This document shows positions 10,996-19,834 of a stretch of 64,000 nucleotides of DNA, in pieces. The position numbers were made by a program, and so were the translations under genes. Every line of letters begins with the position of its first letter. Position 1 is the first letter of the stretch. The DNA is taken from assembly GCA_905221615.1 (NCBI GenBank), contig CAJNDT010001247.1, positions 336,827 through 400,826 of the forward strand. The letters run 5' to 3'. This DNA comes from Symbiodinium sp. CCMP2592. Lineage: Eukaryota; Sar; Dinophyceae; Suessiales; Symbiodiniaceae. The notes under the pieces are model-generated. The model made no database searches, was not told the origin of the DNA, and was given only the letters and a program-made list of their open reading frames with translations.

Positions 10996-11101
10996 TGGGT
11001 GGTTGTCAAAATTAGGGTCCCTGTTTGGGTCCTTATGATAATACGGCACCTATTATTTAGGGCACCCGAAAAAGGGACCATAGTTTTGACAGCCACCCAC
11101 T
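10996..11101. mobile_element. F6 MITE
   Basis: Complete F6 palindrome. It is followed by a purine-rich GGAGGGAAGG-type stretch at 11100-11200. Confidence 0.8.
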
Positions 11102-11320
11102 TGGTTTGAGGGATAGGAGAGGAAGGGAAGGAAGCGGAGGGGAGGAGCGGGAGGAGGGAACGGGAACGGGGGGAAGCCAGGGAGGGGGGGGATTTTAAAG
11201 GAACGCTTAGAGGAGCCCATGAAACCCTAAACCCTAAACCCTGAACCCTAAACCCTAAACCCTGAACCCATAAAGGAACCTGAAGGCCGATCCTGCAAAT
11301 ACCCAAGAAGCCCGGCTCTA

Positions 11321-11443
11321 CTTGGAGGATCATGGGACTTAGTAACTAGAGTTAAAATTCAGGCAACTAAAAATGTAGTTACTTATAACCATAATTAAGG
11401 TACTTATAACCCTAATTACTAAGTCCCATGATCCTCCAAATAC
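11321..11443. mobile_element. F3 MITE
   Basis: Complete F3 copy, both TIRs intact. Confidence 0.8.
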
Positions 11444-11720
11444 CCATCAACCCATAAACCCGACATCCGACATCTGGCCAGGACTGGTCAAGTGCCCTTT
11501 ATGGAGCACCGGTGGTCCTGAATTGAAGATACTTGGGTATTTTTTGGAGGGTAGTTCGGCTGAAGCCCAGCTGAAGTACCGTTATAAGTCTTCAACCCCA
11601 CAGCCCCACACTCCCATTTAAGCCCTGAACCCTACGACCCAATTCCTGAACCCTGAAATTCCTGAACCCTCGAGCGAACGCTAGAACGCAAAGCCTGCCA
11701 CAGAAAGCCCGAACCCTAAA

Positions 11721-11822
11721 GTAGAAGCCAGAAAGTTGGAATATGATTATCCTAAGCCCTCTGTGGTAAATTATGAGGTATCCTACCCTGAAACCATATT
11801 CCAACTTTCTGGAGTTCCCTGT
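11721..11822. mobile_element. F9 MITE
   Basis: Family F9 has the TIR GAAGCCAGAAAGTTGGAATA at one end and GGAACTCCAGAAAGTTGGAA at the other. Translations through it (KLEYDYPKP) are artefacts of the element. Confidence 0.8.
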
Positions 11823-12514
11823 AGAACCCAAAGCCCGCGGCCAACACCCCCAAACCCTGTACGGAACCCTATGTACTTGGAGGGTCGGTGGACTTACGAA
11901 GCATACCCTTCAAACGGATCCGAGTTGGAGTTATGATACTTGTAAATCCATAAAACAAGTAGTCGCGAAGCCCCCATTCCCCCCCCACACCCTCCAAGTC
12001 ACATTCTGAGCGTCTACACTTGAGATGCAGTGAATATAAGAACTTCATTAAGAAACCTCGGGTCTTTATCAGGGTTCTGCATATGGAGCCTTGTAATCTG
12101 TGGTTAGAGGGCCATTTGCGATATACCCTAACAGTTGGTGCTGTGGGAGCCTGTGTTCGAAAGACCAAAACTCCTCGCCTAATCCTCGGAACTCCTACAC
12201 ATTTTAACCCAAAGCCCTAAGTAAGATAAAGCCCTCTAAAACCCATAATCCCCTATAAACCCTAACCCTTGTAGATCCCTTTCAAGGAACCGCTTTAAAC
12301 CCTCTAAAGGAACTAACTACCTAAACCCCAAAGGGAGCCGGCCTGACACAAAAAGCTCGTGACATCGCCAGTCGCAGCGACAGACGACAACCTGGGGCTC
12401 ATCGGAGCATCTGATTTAGGGTTTACTCGGGGGACTTAGTACCCTTAAGGGGATCTCTAGGTACTATAGGGGTTCTCTAAAGGGCTCCTTTAAAGGGGTC
12501 TATAAGGGTTCTAT

Positions 12515-12648
12515 AAGGAGGGTCGGGGGACTTCGTAAGTAGGTAGTAAGTAGACTTATAAGTACCCTAAAAAGGACCCTACATAGGGGTTATGGTGCTT
12601 ATAAGTCCCTAAAATAACCAGTTACTAAGTCCCCCGACCCTCCAAGTA
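12515..12648. mobile_element. F2 MITE
   Basis: Complete F2 copy, nearly identical to those at 6045 and 40699, so probably young. Confidence 0.85.
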
Positions 12649-13180
12649 GGGTATAGGGTTTAGGGTATAGGGTTCTTGTTAAGGAATCATAAGGTTGCCT
12701 TTAGGTTCCGTTAACGGATCTATACGGGTTCCTATAAGGTTAGGTTACCATAATAGGGATCCAAAAGTAGATCCCCTAATTTGGGCCCTACACTACTATG
12801 TACGGGGTTTGTTGAGGGAATTCCTGACAGGGATCTACTTCGTAGGTTGCGACGTCCTAAACCACAAACCCTGAAGACTAAACACCAAATCCTAAAGCCT
12901 CAACCTCCCTCCCATAGATATTTAAACCCTAATGACTTTTAAGCCTATAAGAGGTCAAAAGTTTAGGCCGAAACCCTGCCACCCACGGGTTGGGTCAGGG
13001 TTTCGGCCGCCGTTGGTGGTCCGGGTCAGCCCTTGCCGTGCCTGGCCCTCACGCTGTCCCTCGCCCTGGCCCTGGCCCTTGCCCCTGCCCTGCTCGATAA
13101 TACAGAAAGGGTATGGTGGCTTCCAGCAACCGTGTGCTGAAAAGCCAGAGCTTGCTAGATTGATGCTGAGTTCTTGAGAG

Positions 13181-13455
13181 TCATTGAACAAGCTGACAGC
13201 TAGTTGCCGTCACGCATGTCACGAATCGATGTGGTGCTGCAGATTCTTCAGCTAACACTAGTGGTTGCAACAAGCTTTGTGTATGGTGTAAGCGATAGAG
13301 TATTCTTGGATTAAGTATGCCGCGAAAGCTTTTGGTGGGCGAAACTGAGAATGTGAAAACAAATTGTGTGGTCTCAATGCCATGGGATTGTTCGGACGGT
13401 TGGTTGTTTCCAAATCCAAAGCCGCCATCTTGACTGGCGAATGCTCGATCCACAC
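13181..13455 (-). CDS. Possible exon, two frames open
   Basis: Minus frames of 90 codons (from GTG after CTTCAGCAG) and 65 codons (from an ATG one base earlier) overlap for about 200 bases. The first contains FVFTFSVSPTKSFRGILNPR. Both read as plausible protein and neither has a recognised domain. Confidence 0.3.
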
Positions 13456-13482
13456 CTGCTGAAGGCTAAACTCCTACACTCC

Positions 13483-13573
13483 AACCCTAAACCCTAAACC
13501 CTAAACCCTAAACCCTAAACCCTAAACCCTAAACCCTAAACCCTAAACCCTAAACCCCCCCCCCCCCCCCCCC
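13483..13573. repeat. Interstitial telomere array plus C19 run
   Basis: About ten perfect CCCTAAA units are followed directly by 19 cytosines. This is the longest uncorrupted telomere-type array in the window and lies internally, far from either edge. Confidence 0.9.
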
Positions 13574-13734
13574 GCAACCCTAAATCCTCCGACTTGTCGA
13601 GCCCTTAGTTACGAAGTCCCATGACCCTTTAAGTAACCCTAACCCCCTTCTAGAACCCTTATACATCCCTTTAAAGGAACCCTTATAGAACCCTAAACCT
13701 TAATCAAACCCTACGAGCCATAGACCCTTTAAGT

Positions 13735-13815
13735 AGATGCTCCCCGGGCTTCCGGAAGCTCGCCGCCGGGGTGCTGCAACCAAGAGCGAGCAGCTGCTAA
13801 GGCGCCCTACCCAGG
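13735..13815. other. GC-rich coding-like island between element ends
   Basis: This island has high G/C third positions in a minus frame (LALGCSTPAASFRKPGEH) and is also open on plus (PEARRRGAATKSEQLLRR). It is bounded by an F3 half copy on the left and CCTTTAAAGG repeats on the right. The strand cannot be settled. Confidence 0.35.
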
Positions 13816-13845
13816 CTCTTAAGGGGATCTATAGGGGGTTCTATA

Positions 13846-13935
13846 CTTGGAGGGTCGGGGGACTTAGTAAGTAGGTTATAGGTAGACTTATAAGTGCCTT
13901 AAAAGGCACTCTAATTGGGGTTATGGTACTTATAA
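13846..13935. mobile_element. F2 MITE, left part
   Basis: The left arm and loop of F2 are present; the right arm is replaced by CCTTTAAAGG repeats. Confidence 0.65.
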
Positions 13936-13954
13936 GTCCAAGGCTCTTAAGAGG

Positions 13955-14390
13955 ATCTATAGTAATAGGGGTTCTACATGGGTTCCTTTTAAGGGGATCT
14001 ATAGGGGTTCTTTATGGGTTCCTTTAAAGGGATCTATAGGGGGTTCTATAAGGTGGGGGGTTTAAGGTTTAGGAGTTTAGGGTTTAGGGCTTCTAGGGCT
14101 TATAGGGTTTATGGGGTTTAAGAGTTTAGGGCTGAGGGTTGTAAGGGTTCGGGATCTGGGAGTTTCCGAATAAATAGGGGGACCCTATTATGGTACCCTA
14201 GTAGGATCCTTATTAAAAGGACCCCAAATAAGGTACCCCTAATTTTCGGAAACTCCCATCTATAGGGGTTCTATAAGGGTTCCTTTAAAGGGATCTATAG
14301 GGGTTCTATATGGGTTCCTTTAAAGGGGATCTATAGGGGTTCTATCTGGGTTCCTTTAAAGGGGTCTACAAGGGTTCTATAAGGGGTCTT
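13955..14390. repeat. Cluster of CCTTTAAAGG-core repeats
   Basis: A unit of about 35 bases (core GGGTTCCTTTAAAGGGATC, then TATAGGGGTTCTATA) is repeated in tandem at 13955-14050 and 14262-14390, split by an F7 element at 14157-14271. Single units of the same repeat occur all over the window. Confidence 0.8.
14157..14271. mobile_element. F7 MITE
   Basis: Complete F7 copy inserted in the CCTTTAAAGG cluster. Confidence 0.8.
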
Positions 14391-14522
14391 CGAGGGTCGG
14401 GGGACTTAGTAAATAGTTAGTTTAGAGACGTATAATATGTATGCTGACCCCAATCAGAATCCCTTTTAAGGTATCTATAAGTCTACTTATTACCTACTTA
14501 CTAAGCCCCCGACCCTCCAAGT
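14390..14522. mobile_element. F2 MITE
   Basis: Complete but diverged F2 copy. Confidence 0.8.
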
Positions 14523-14683
14523 ATGGTTCAAAGTTTAGAGGCTTAGGCATCTGGGAGGTTCAGGGGTTTTCGGTTCTGGAGCATTCAGGGGTTTAGAGTT
14601 TTGGGGGCTTTTGGGGTTTAGGGTTTTGGGTTCCAGGCTTGTTTTTGCTTTTGCTGCTGTGGGCGTTGTTCTTGCAGTTGGGA

Positions 14684-14803
14684 ATGAGTGACACAGTAGT
14701 CGTCGCCGGCATCGTCGTCGCTGTAGCAGTCGTCGTCTTCGTCGTCAGGTCAGACCGGCTCCTGTTCGCCAAGTTCTATTTTAAGCTCTGTGACTTTCCG
14801 TGA
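14684..14803 (+). CDS. Small ORF with membrane helix
   Basis: A 39-codon ATG frame: MSDT, then a valine-rich helix (VVVAGIVVAVAVVVFVV), then RSDRLLFAKFYFKLCDFP. The helix is written by a GTC-rich, microsatellite-like run, so it may be chance. The last codons overlap repeat unit 1 of the 14.79-15.65 kb series. Confidence 0.25.
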   Translation: MSDTVVVAGIVVAVAVVVFVVRSDRLLFAKFYFKLCDFP

Positions 14804-14837
14804 CTGGACCTCTTGGAGATTCCGCACTCTCAGCAAT

Positions 14838-14953
14838 TCCCAAAGGGTCCTAAGTACCTATATGGTAGAATGTAGAATTTCTATATTAGGAAGTACTATG
14901 ATGATATGGGGAAGTATACCCCATAACAGCACCTAGGACCTAGGACCCTTTTG
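14838..14953. mobile_element. F4 MITE
   Basis: Family F4 has the TIR CCCAAAGGGTCCTAAGTACC and inner arms ATGGTAGAATGTAGGG. Complete copy. Confidence 0.8.
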
Positions 14954-15054
14954 GATTTCCAAACCTGGCAGCTTTGTGGCTTCGACGACTGGATCTCTTC
15001 GAGACTCCAGACTCTCAGCGGGCATTCATCCAACCAAGTGGGAGCTTCAGAAAA

Positions 15055-15155
15055 CAAGGGACCTTAATAAAGGTGCCTTAAACAGTGGGATCCATCTTTT
15101 CATATAAGGACTCCAAAATAAGTAAGGTACGCCTAATTTTCGGAAATTCCCAAGT
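15055..15155. mobile_element. F7 MITE
   Basis: Diverged F7 copy; the right arm CTAATTTTCGGAAATTCCC is clear, the left arm degraded. Confidence 0.6.
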
Positions 15156-15266
15156 ATGTTTTCCATACTCGCATGATTTAGCCACCTGACTCTGCAGGTC
15201 TGTGACGCTCGGTAGCTGGATCTCTCTGAGATTCCACAGACGCACTCAACCTGGCCTTGCCGCTTG

Positions 15267-15374
15267 CCCAAAGGGCTGTTATGGGGGATACTTCCTCAAA
15301 TCATAATAGTAATTCCTGACGTGGAAACCCCTGCATACTACCACATAGGTACTTAGGGCCCTTTGGGTTGGTGA
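15267..15374. mobile_element. F4 MITE
   Basis: Complete F4 copy. Confidence 0.8.
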
Positions 15375-15489
15375 CTTCGACGCCTGGATCTCTTCGGGAT
15401 TCCAGACTCTCGGCACTCAGCCAACCCGGCCAAGCATGTCTTCCATACTCCCAGGATATATTCATCCAGCTTTGCAGCTCTGCGGCATC

Positions 15490-15610
15490 TTAAAGGATCA
15501 TGGGACTTAGTAACTAAGGTTATAACTAAGGTAACTATACTTATAACTACTTATAACCCCAATTGAGGTACTTATAACCCTACGTACTAAGTCCCACGAT
15601 CCTCCAAGTT
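15490..15610. mobile_element. F3 MITE
   Basis: Complete F3 copy inserted in the middle of a repeat unit. Confidence 0.8.
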
Positions 15611-15704
15611 CCCATGACCGGATCTCTTTCAGATTCCACACGCTCAACGAGTCTTCACCCAACTTGGCAAACTACTGATTTTGAAGTCGTGGACACGCCC
15701 ACGC

Positions 15705-16263
15705 TTAAACATCTGGCTGCGCTCTGCCGGCTGTGTTGTCAGCTGCGGCAGCGTTACTGAGGTTGGTGGCTTCGAGTTTGTCGATGTGAGCGCACAAGAC
15801 CTCTACTGGTCCCGCTGGAAGGTTGTACGGTGATGCCAGCAGCTTCTGGCGTGTCAGGTGGATGAGCGCCGCCCCGGAAACCTCGTTGTCTGCAAGCACC
15901 TGGATTCTTGTGAAACTCTTCTCTTTATTTTCAGTGGGCATGACAAGAACTTGATTTTGTCTAGAAAGTCCGTCAGAATAGCCTAAGCCCAGGATGAAAA
16001 GCCCTTAAAATCCCAAACCATGAAGCACTGTGAAGGTCCTGTTAACACTCGTAGTATGCCAATCCTCAAGAAGAGCCCTAAACCCTATATCCTAAACCGT
16101 CTAGCGCTTTAAGGGTCACTCTAAAACACTTCGCTATACTGAACCTCAACAAGATCCGAGGTACTTTCAGGACTCTGCCCACACCGTGGCTGGTGTCGTT
16201 GGCCTCCCCCGGGATGCCGCCGGCTTTCAGCGCGGCAGCAACCCACTTGCTGGCATCTGCCAT
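15705..16263 (-). CDS. SAM-like domain gene fragment, two exons
   Basis: Minus strand. Exon 16263-16185 (ATG after CTTTCAGC) ends before GTGTGG in phase 1; exon 15889-15705 follows CTTGCAG in matching phase and ends at TAA. The join gives SKWVAAALKAGG..., DNEVSGAALIHLTRQKLL and SPYNLPAGPVEVLCAHIDKL. The order Trp and Leu helix, xNEVSGxxLxxLT turn, Gly-Pro then Leu-x3-Ile helix matches a sterile alpha motif (SAM), a protein or RNA interaction module. SAM domains are usually 60-70 residues, about the length here. Whether it joins exons at 16.44-17.65 kb is unknown: the phases do not fit directly. Confidence 0.6.
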
Positions 16264-16348
16264 GCTGAAAGCCTTTCTTGCTCCGGTTTTAGGTGACGGT
16301 CGGGTTCACATCAGTCTAGGGTGTAACAGTGTCAGGTTTAGGGTAAGG

Positions 16349-16356
16349 CATTAATA

Positions 16357-16397
<41 letters not shown>

Positions 16398-16401
16398 TAT
16401 G
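16349..16401. repeat. TA microsatellite
   Basis: Two runs of TA dinucleotides interrupted by GTA. Confidence 0.9.
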
Positions 16402-16440
16402 TTATGGTACACAAGGCAGTGACGGATGTTTGTTCTACTG

Positions 16441-16934
16441 CTAAGAGGCTGTAGCTTCTTCAAGGTTCTTGTCCAGCCAATTAATTTGCTCGGCTTTGCC
16501 ACTCGGCTGGATGGATACCTTAGTGGCTGGGTATCCTGGCCCAGAAAAGGTTAACCTGTTCAATTATGGTAGGACTATATAAACCACAAAAGGTTAAAGA
16601 TTATCTATTCAGCTACTAAGATACAGCTTCCACTTTCTCCACGTTGTCGAGGCTGCGCACTGCTGACACGGCCTTCCAAGGGTCCAGCACAAGAGATTTA
16701 AGTGTTGGATTGTCTACATCTATCTGTCAGGGTGCCTAACCCAAAGGGTCCTATGTACTGTTATGGGGGATACTTCCCTGGATCATAATAGTAATTCCTA
16801 ATATCGAAACCCTACATTCTACCATACAGGTACTTAGGACCCTTTGGGTAAACAAACCCTCCTGGAGAAGGACTCGGACTCGATATGAATCCTCCGTGCC
16901 CGCATGTTCGCAAAGATTGCGCACGGCTAAGCAC
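16441..16934 (-). CDS. Three-exon gene fragment with a MITE as its second intron
   Basis: Minus-strand exons 16934-16858 (after CTTCAG, first base G), 16719-16625 and 16518-16441 (ends TAG). Phases fit throughout. Pieces read CLAVRNLCEHAGTEDSYR, LVLDPWKAVSAVRSLDNVEK and KAEQINWLDKNLEEA. The first piece resembles an armadillo-type helix only weakly. Intron 1 (16857-16720, GT...AG) carries F4 element 16740-16851. Intron 2 is exactly an ATAC/GTAT target duplication plus F5 element 16519-16620. Confidence 0.55.
16519..16620. mobile_element. F5 MITE, probable introner
   Basis: Family F5 has the TIR CTTAGTGGCTGAGTA / CTCAGCTACTAAG. This 102-bp copy is flanked by ATAC on both sides (16515-16518 and 16621-16624). 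On minus the left duplication gives GT and the TIR end gives AG. Confidence 0.8.
16740..16851. mobile_element. F4 MITE inside an intron
   Basis: Complete F4 copy occupying most of a 138-nt intron of the minus-strand gene. Confidence 0.8.
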
Positions 16935-16969
16935 CTGAAGCCCGACGTCCTTTGGAATGCATACGGTCG

Positions 16970-17067
16970 ATGATATAAATCCTGCATTACTTTCTGGATC
17001 CTAAACTATGGGAATTATGGGGAATTCCTTATTATGGGTAATGCAGGATTTGTATCATCAACCGTAA
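16970..17067. mobile_element. F8 MITE
   Basis: Complete F8 copy flanked by TA on both sides. Confidence 0.8.
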
Positions 17068-17169
17068 GACCTAACTTCTGATACCTGAAGGCCAGTATGC
17101 TTAGACCGTCGACCCCGCGCCCAATTCAACAACGATCTTTACTAACGTTACTAACCCCTGAAACGCTTA

Positions 17170-17281
17170 CCCAAAGGGTCCTGTGCACTGTTATGGGGGG
17201 ATACATCCAAGGATCCTAATAGTAGTTCCTAATATAGAAACCCTACATTCTACCATACAGGTACATAGGACCCTTTGGGTC
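17170..17281. mobile_element. F4 MITE
   Basis: Complete F4 copy, close to that at 16740. Confidence 0.8.
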
Positions 17282-17315
17282 AGGTTAATGCAACAACAAA
17301 ACGGATAAGGAACAC

Positions 17316-17650
17316 CCAGAATCTTATTAGTTTTGATGGGTTCCAGGCCTTGCCCCGTTGCTTGAAAAAGCAGTAGACAGAGACCACGGGAATCAGAATA
17401 ATCAGCACCTTACTGGCCGAGTAGAGCGCTGGAAAATGGCTTTTAATGATCAAAGCAGAGTTTTAATGGGGTGTATAGTACTGTACTACAACATAACTAC
17501 ACTTAGCTGCCGAGCTCAGAAGCATGAACATTTCCAGTTTGCAGGAGGGGGAAGTAAGCTTAAAGGAACTTCCGAAGTCGCCGGCTAAGGCACAACAATC
17601 AGCACGATGATGACGATCCCCAGCGGCGAGGAAAAGAAGCTTCCATGAGC
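17316..17650 (-). CDS. Exon pair encoding a single membrane span
   Basis: Minus-strand exons 17650-17606 (15 codons, after GGTCTCAG, first base G) and 17408-17316 (31 codons, before GTGTTCC), phase 0. The join reads GSFFSSPLGIVII then VLIILIPVVSVYCFFKQRGK: a hydrophobic helix of about 20 residues followed by a basic patch, as in type I membrane proteins. The intron is a 9-bp duplication plus a 188-bp element. Most codons around the helix end in C or G. The protein family is unknown; an acidic exon at 18.6 kb may lie upstream. Confidence 0.55.
17409..17596. mobile_element. 188-bp element with 9-bp target duplication, probable introner
   Basis: Flanked by AATCAGCAC at 17400-17408 and 17597-17605. 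The ends CTTACTGGCCGAGT and AGTCGCCGGCTAAG are rough inverted repeats. On minus the duplication gives the GT donor and the element end GTAAG gives the AG acceptor. No second copy was noticed. Confidence 0.65.
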
Positions 17651-17699
17651 CTGAGACCAACAAAGTCTGAATTAGGGTTTGGGGTTTAGAAGGAGCAGG

Positions 17700-17800
17700 A
17701 CGAGGAGGAAGAGGTGTAGTACTAGTAGTAGTAGTGGTAGTAGTAGTAGTAGTAGTAGTAGCGGAGCAGTAGCAGTAGTAGCAGTAGTAGCAGTAGTAGC

Positions 17801-17867
<67 letters not shown>

Positions 17868-17934
17868 ATAGTAATAGTAGTAGCGGAGCAGTAGCAGTAG
17901 TGGCAGTAGTAGCAGAAGTAGCAGTAGTAGTAGC

Positions 17935-17989
<55 letters not shown>

Positions 17990-18039
17990 ATAGCAGCAGC
18001 AGTAGTAGTAGGAGTAGTAGTAGTAGTAGTAGTAGCAGC

Positions 18040-18136
<97 letters not shown>

Positions 18137-18140
18137 TGTA
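17700..18140. repeat. Long TAG/AGT microsatellite
   Basis: About 440 bases of nearly pure AGT triplets with AGC interruptions. Translations give poly-Val, poly-Tyr or poly-Thr artefacts. Confidence 0.95.
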
Positions 18141-18149
18141 GTTACTGTT

Positions 18150-18222
18150 GTCGTTGTTGCTGTTGTTGTTGCTGCTGCCATTTATCGTGGTTGTTAGTTG
18201 CCACTGTTGTAGGTATCCGTGC

Positions 18223-18256
<34 letters not shown>

Positions 18257-18269
18257 GCTGCTGCTACTT

Positions 18270-18305
<36 letters not shown>

Positions 18306-18560
18306 TTGGTGTTGCTGGTGTTGTCGTCGTAGTCGTCGCTGTACTCGTTGTTGTCGTTACTCTTGACTGTTGTAGGTGAAGCTGGTGTAGGTGATTTTGG
18401 TGTTGTTGCTGGTGTTGTTGCTGTTCTTGTTGTTGTTGTAGCTGTTGGCATTGTGTTGTTGTTGTTGTTGTTGCCGTTATCGTTGCGTTGCGGTTGTGGT
18501 TGTCGTTGTCACTGCGGCTGTGGTTGTGGATGTTGTTGTTGTTGGTGGTGGTGGTGGTGG
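18150..18560. repeat. TTG/TGC-rich microsatellite
   Basis: A second, less regular triplet tract (TTG with TGC and GGT) follows the AGT tract. On minus it reads as Thr/Asn/Gln-rich and is continuous with the exon at 18575-18744, so part may be translated. Confidence 0.85.
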
Positions 18561-18574
18561 TGGGGGTAGTGCCC

Positions 18575-18744
18575 CTGCTGCTGGTGTATTGTTTTTGTTG
18601 TTGGAGGTCTGTCTCAGGCCGAGCATCAGCACCAGGGCACATGGCGTTCATTGAGCTGGCGATGAGTGCCAGCCACTCGTCACTGCCGGTGTTGTCCAGC
18701 GTTTCCATTTCACCTGACAGGCACAAATCCCGAGACCCAGACGC
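18575..18744 (-). CDS. Exon, acidic region before a Thr/Gln-rich tract
   Basis: Minus strand, after TTTGTATGCAG with G as the first base. It reads EMETLDNTGSDEWLALIASS and MNAMCPGADARPETDLQQQK with strong C/G third positions, then runs into the triplet repeat as Thr/Asn/Gln. No family is recognised. It may belong to the same membrane protein as the helix exons at 17.3-17.65 kb, which is inference from order and strand. Confidence 0.55.
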
Positions 18745-18767
18745 CTGCATACAAAGAATCCTTGACT

Positions 18768-18865
18768 ATACTGAACTTAGAGCCCTGGCAAAAATTAAAA
18801 TTTTAGCTGTTTCTTAGGGAGTGTAATAACCAAAAATTAAAAAGTATTTCTAAGCACCCCTAAGT
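18768..18865. mobile_element. F17 element
   Basis: Shares ACTGAACTTAGA, TTTAGCTGTTTCTTAGGG and TATTTCTAAG with 22308-22408. Its ends are loosely inverted. Confidence 0.6.
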
Positions 18866-18884
18866 CGAGTAGAACGGGCTTGCT

Positions 18885-18985
18885 ATCTCATCTGTCTATA
18901 CTTCGGGGGAAGGGGTTTCCTGACGAACGTGAAACAAAACTTTCCATGGATGCGAGGGCTGTGCGACGAAGGATCATGGGGAGTA
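18885..18985 (-). CDS. Possible exon
   Basis: The minus strand is open in two frames (RRTALASMESFVSRSSGNPF and RIHGKFCFTFVRKPLPPKY). No boundary or domain decides between them. Confidence 0.25.
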
Positions 18986-19350
18986 GGATCAGGGACTTAG
19001 TAGGATAGCCCCATATCCATGCTCGCACACGATCACTACCAAAACCCGAAACCAGAAACCCCTAACCCCTAAACCTTAAACCCTACAACGATGCCACCTG
19101 TTAAGTTATCTGACACTCCACGGCCCTAAACCCGAAGCCCCTGAAGGTAATGTAGTGGCCCGAATTATTAGAATGTGGTTTTGGGGCCCACTATACTATA
19201 CTTATATTAAGGAACCCCCTGGAGGGTAGGAAACCCCACGAAAAAACCCTGAACCCCAAACCCTAAGAAACCCCAAGAAACCACTAAACCCCAAACCCTA
19301 AGAAACCCCATGAATACCCTAAACCCCGCAAACCCTAAGACACCCCAAAT

Positions 19351-19456
19351 GGGAGTTTCCGAAAATGGGGGACCCTAATATAGTAACCTAAATGGTAGGA
19401 TCCTTATTATAAGGACCCCATTATAAGGTACCCCTAATTTTCGGAAACTCCCATCT
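19351..19456. mobile_element. F7 MITE
   Basis: Complete F7 copy followed by CCTTTAAAGG repeats with an A10 run. Confidence 0.8.
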
Positions 19457-19556
19457 ATAGGGGTAATATAAGGGTTCCTCTAAAGGGATCTATAGGGGTT
19501 CTATATGGGTTCATTAAAAAAAAAAGGGGATCTATAGGGGAACCCTAAGAAACCCC

Positions 19557-19665
19557 AAATGAAAAGCCGGAGATCCGAATGTAGTCCCCAGCCACGTTGT
19601 CCGGCCAGAGCCCACGTCGTCAGACCACGCCACTGCTGCAAGGGTTTCCCCAGAGCCATACCACC
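19557..19665 (-). CDS. Possible exon, GC-rich island
   Basis: One minus frame after CCCTTGCAG reads VAWSDDVGSGRTTWLGTTFG with good third positions; another minus frame and one plus frame are also open. Probably former coding sequence; the frame is not settled. Confidence 0.3.
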
Positions 19666-19834
19666 TTTTTTAGGGTTTAGGGATTTTTGGTTTAGGGGTT
19701 CAGGGATTTTTGGCTAAGGGTTTAGAGGTTTAGGGCTTAGGGTTTAGGGTTTAGGGATTTTTGGCTTAGGGGTTGAGGGGTTTTGGTTTAGGGTTTAAGG
19801 GTTTAAGGTTCCAGACCCTGAACCCTGAACTCAG

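Larger units (their letters stand above)
14790..15660. repeat. Five diverged copies of a coding-like unit, each next to a MITE
   Basis: The unit (plus-strand core CTGGATCTCTTCGAGATTCC, then AGACTCTCAGC) recurs near 14800, 14980, 15210, 15385 and 15620. Between copies lie F4 (14838), F7 (15055), F4 (15267) and F3 (15490). On minus, unit 5 reads LSVWNLKEIRSW. Indels between copies are not all multiples of three, so current coding is doubtful. Confidence 0.55.

Noticed and set aside
13955..14390. CRISPR-like array
   Set aside because: Repeats are contiguous and degenerate, spacers are part of the repeat unit, and there are no cas genes; the genome is eukaryotic.
15047..15271. A 74-codon minus frame spanning a repeat unit and F7
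   Set aside because: It reads through the F7 element and only its first third corresponds to the repeated coding-like unit.
16441..17650. One continuous gene from the membrane helix to the SAM domain
   Set aside because: Order and strand agree, but the phases between 17316, 17107 and 16934, and between 16441 and 16263, do not fit with the splice sites visible, so I kept them as separate entries.
17672..18750. Long frames giving poly-Val, poly-Tyr, poly-Thr or poly-Cys proteins
   Set aside because: They are translations of the AGT and TTG microsatellites. Only the unique N-terminal part at 18575-18744 was kept.
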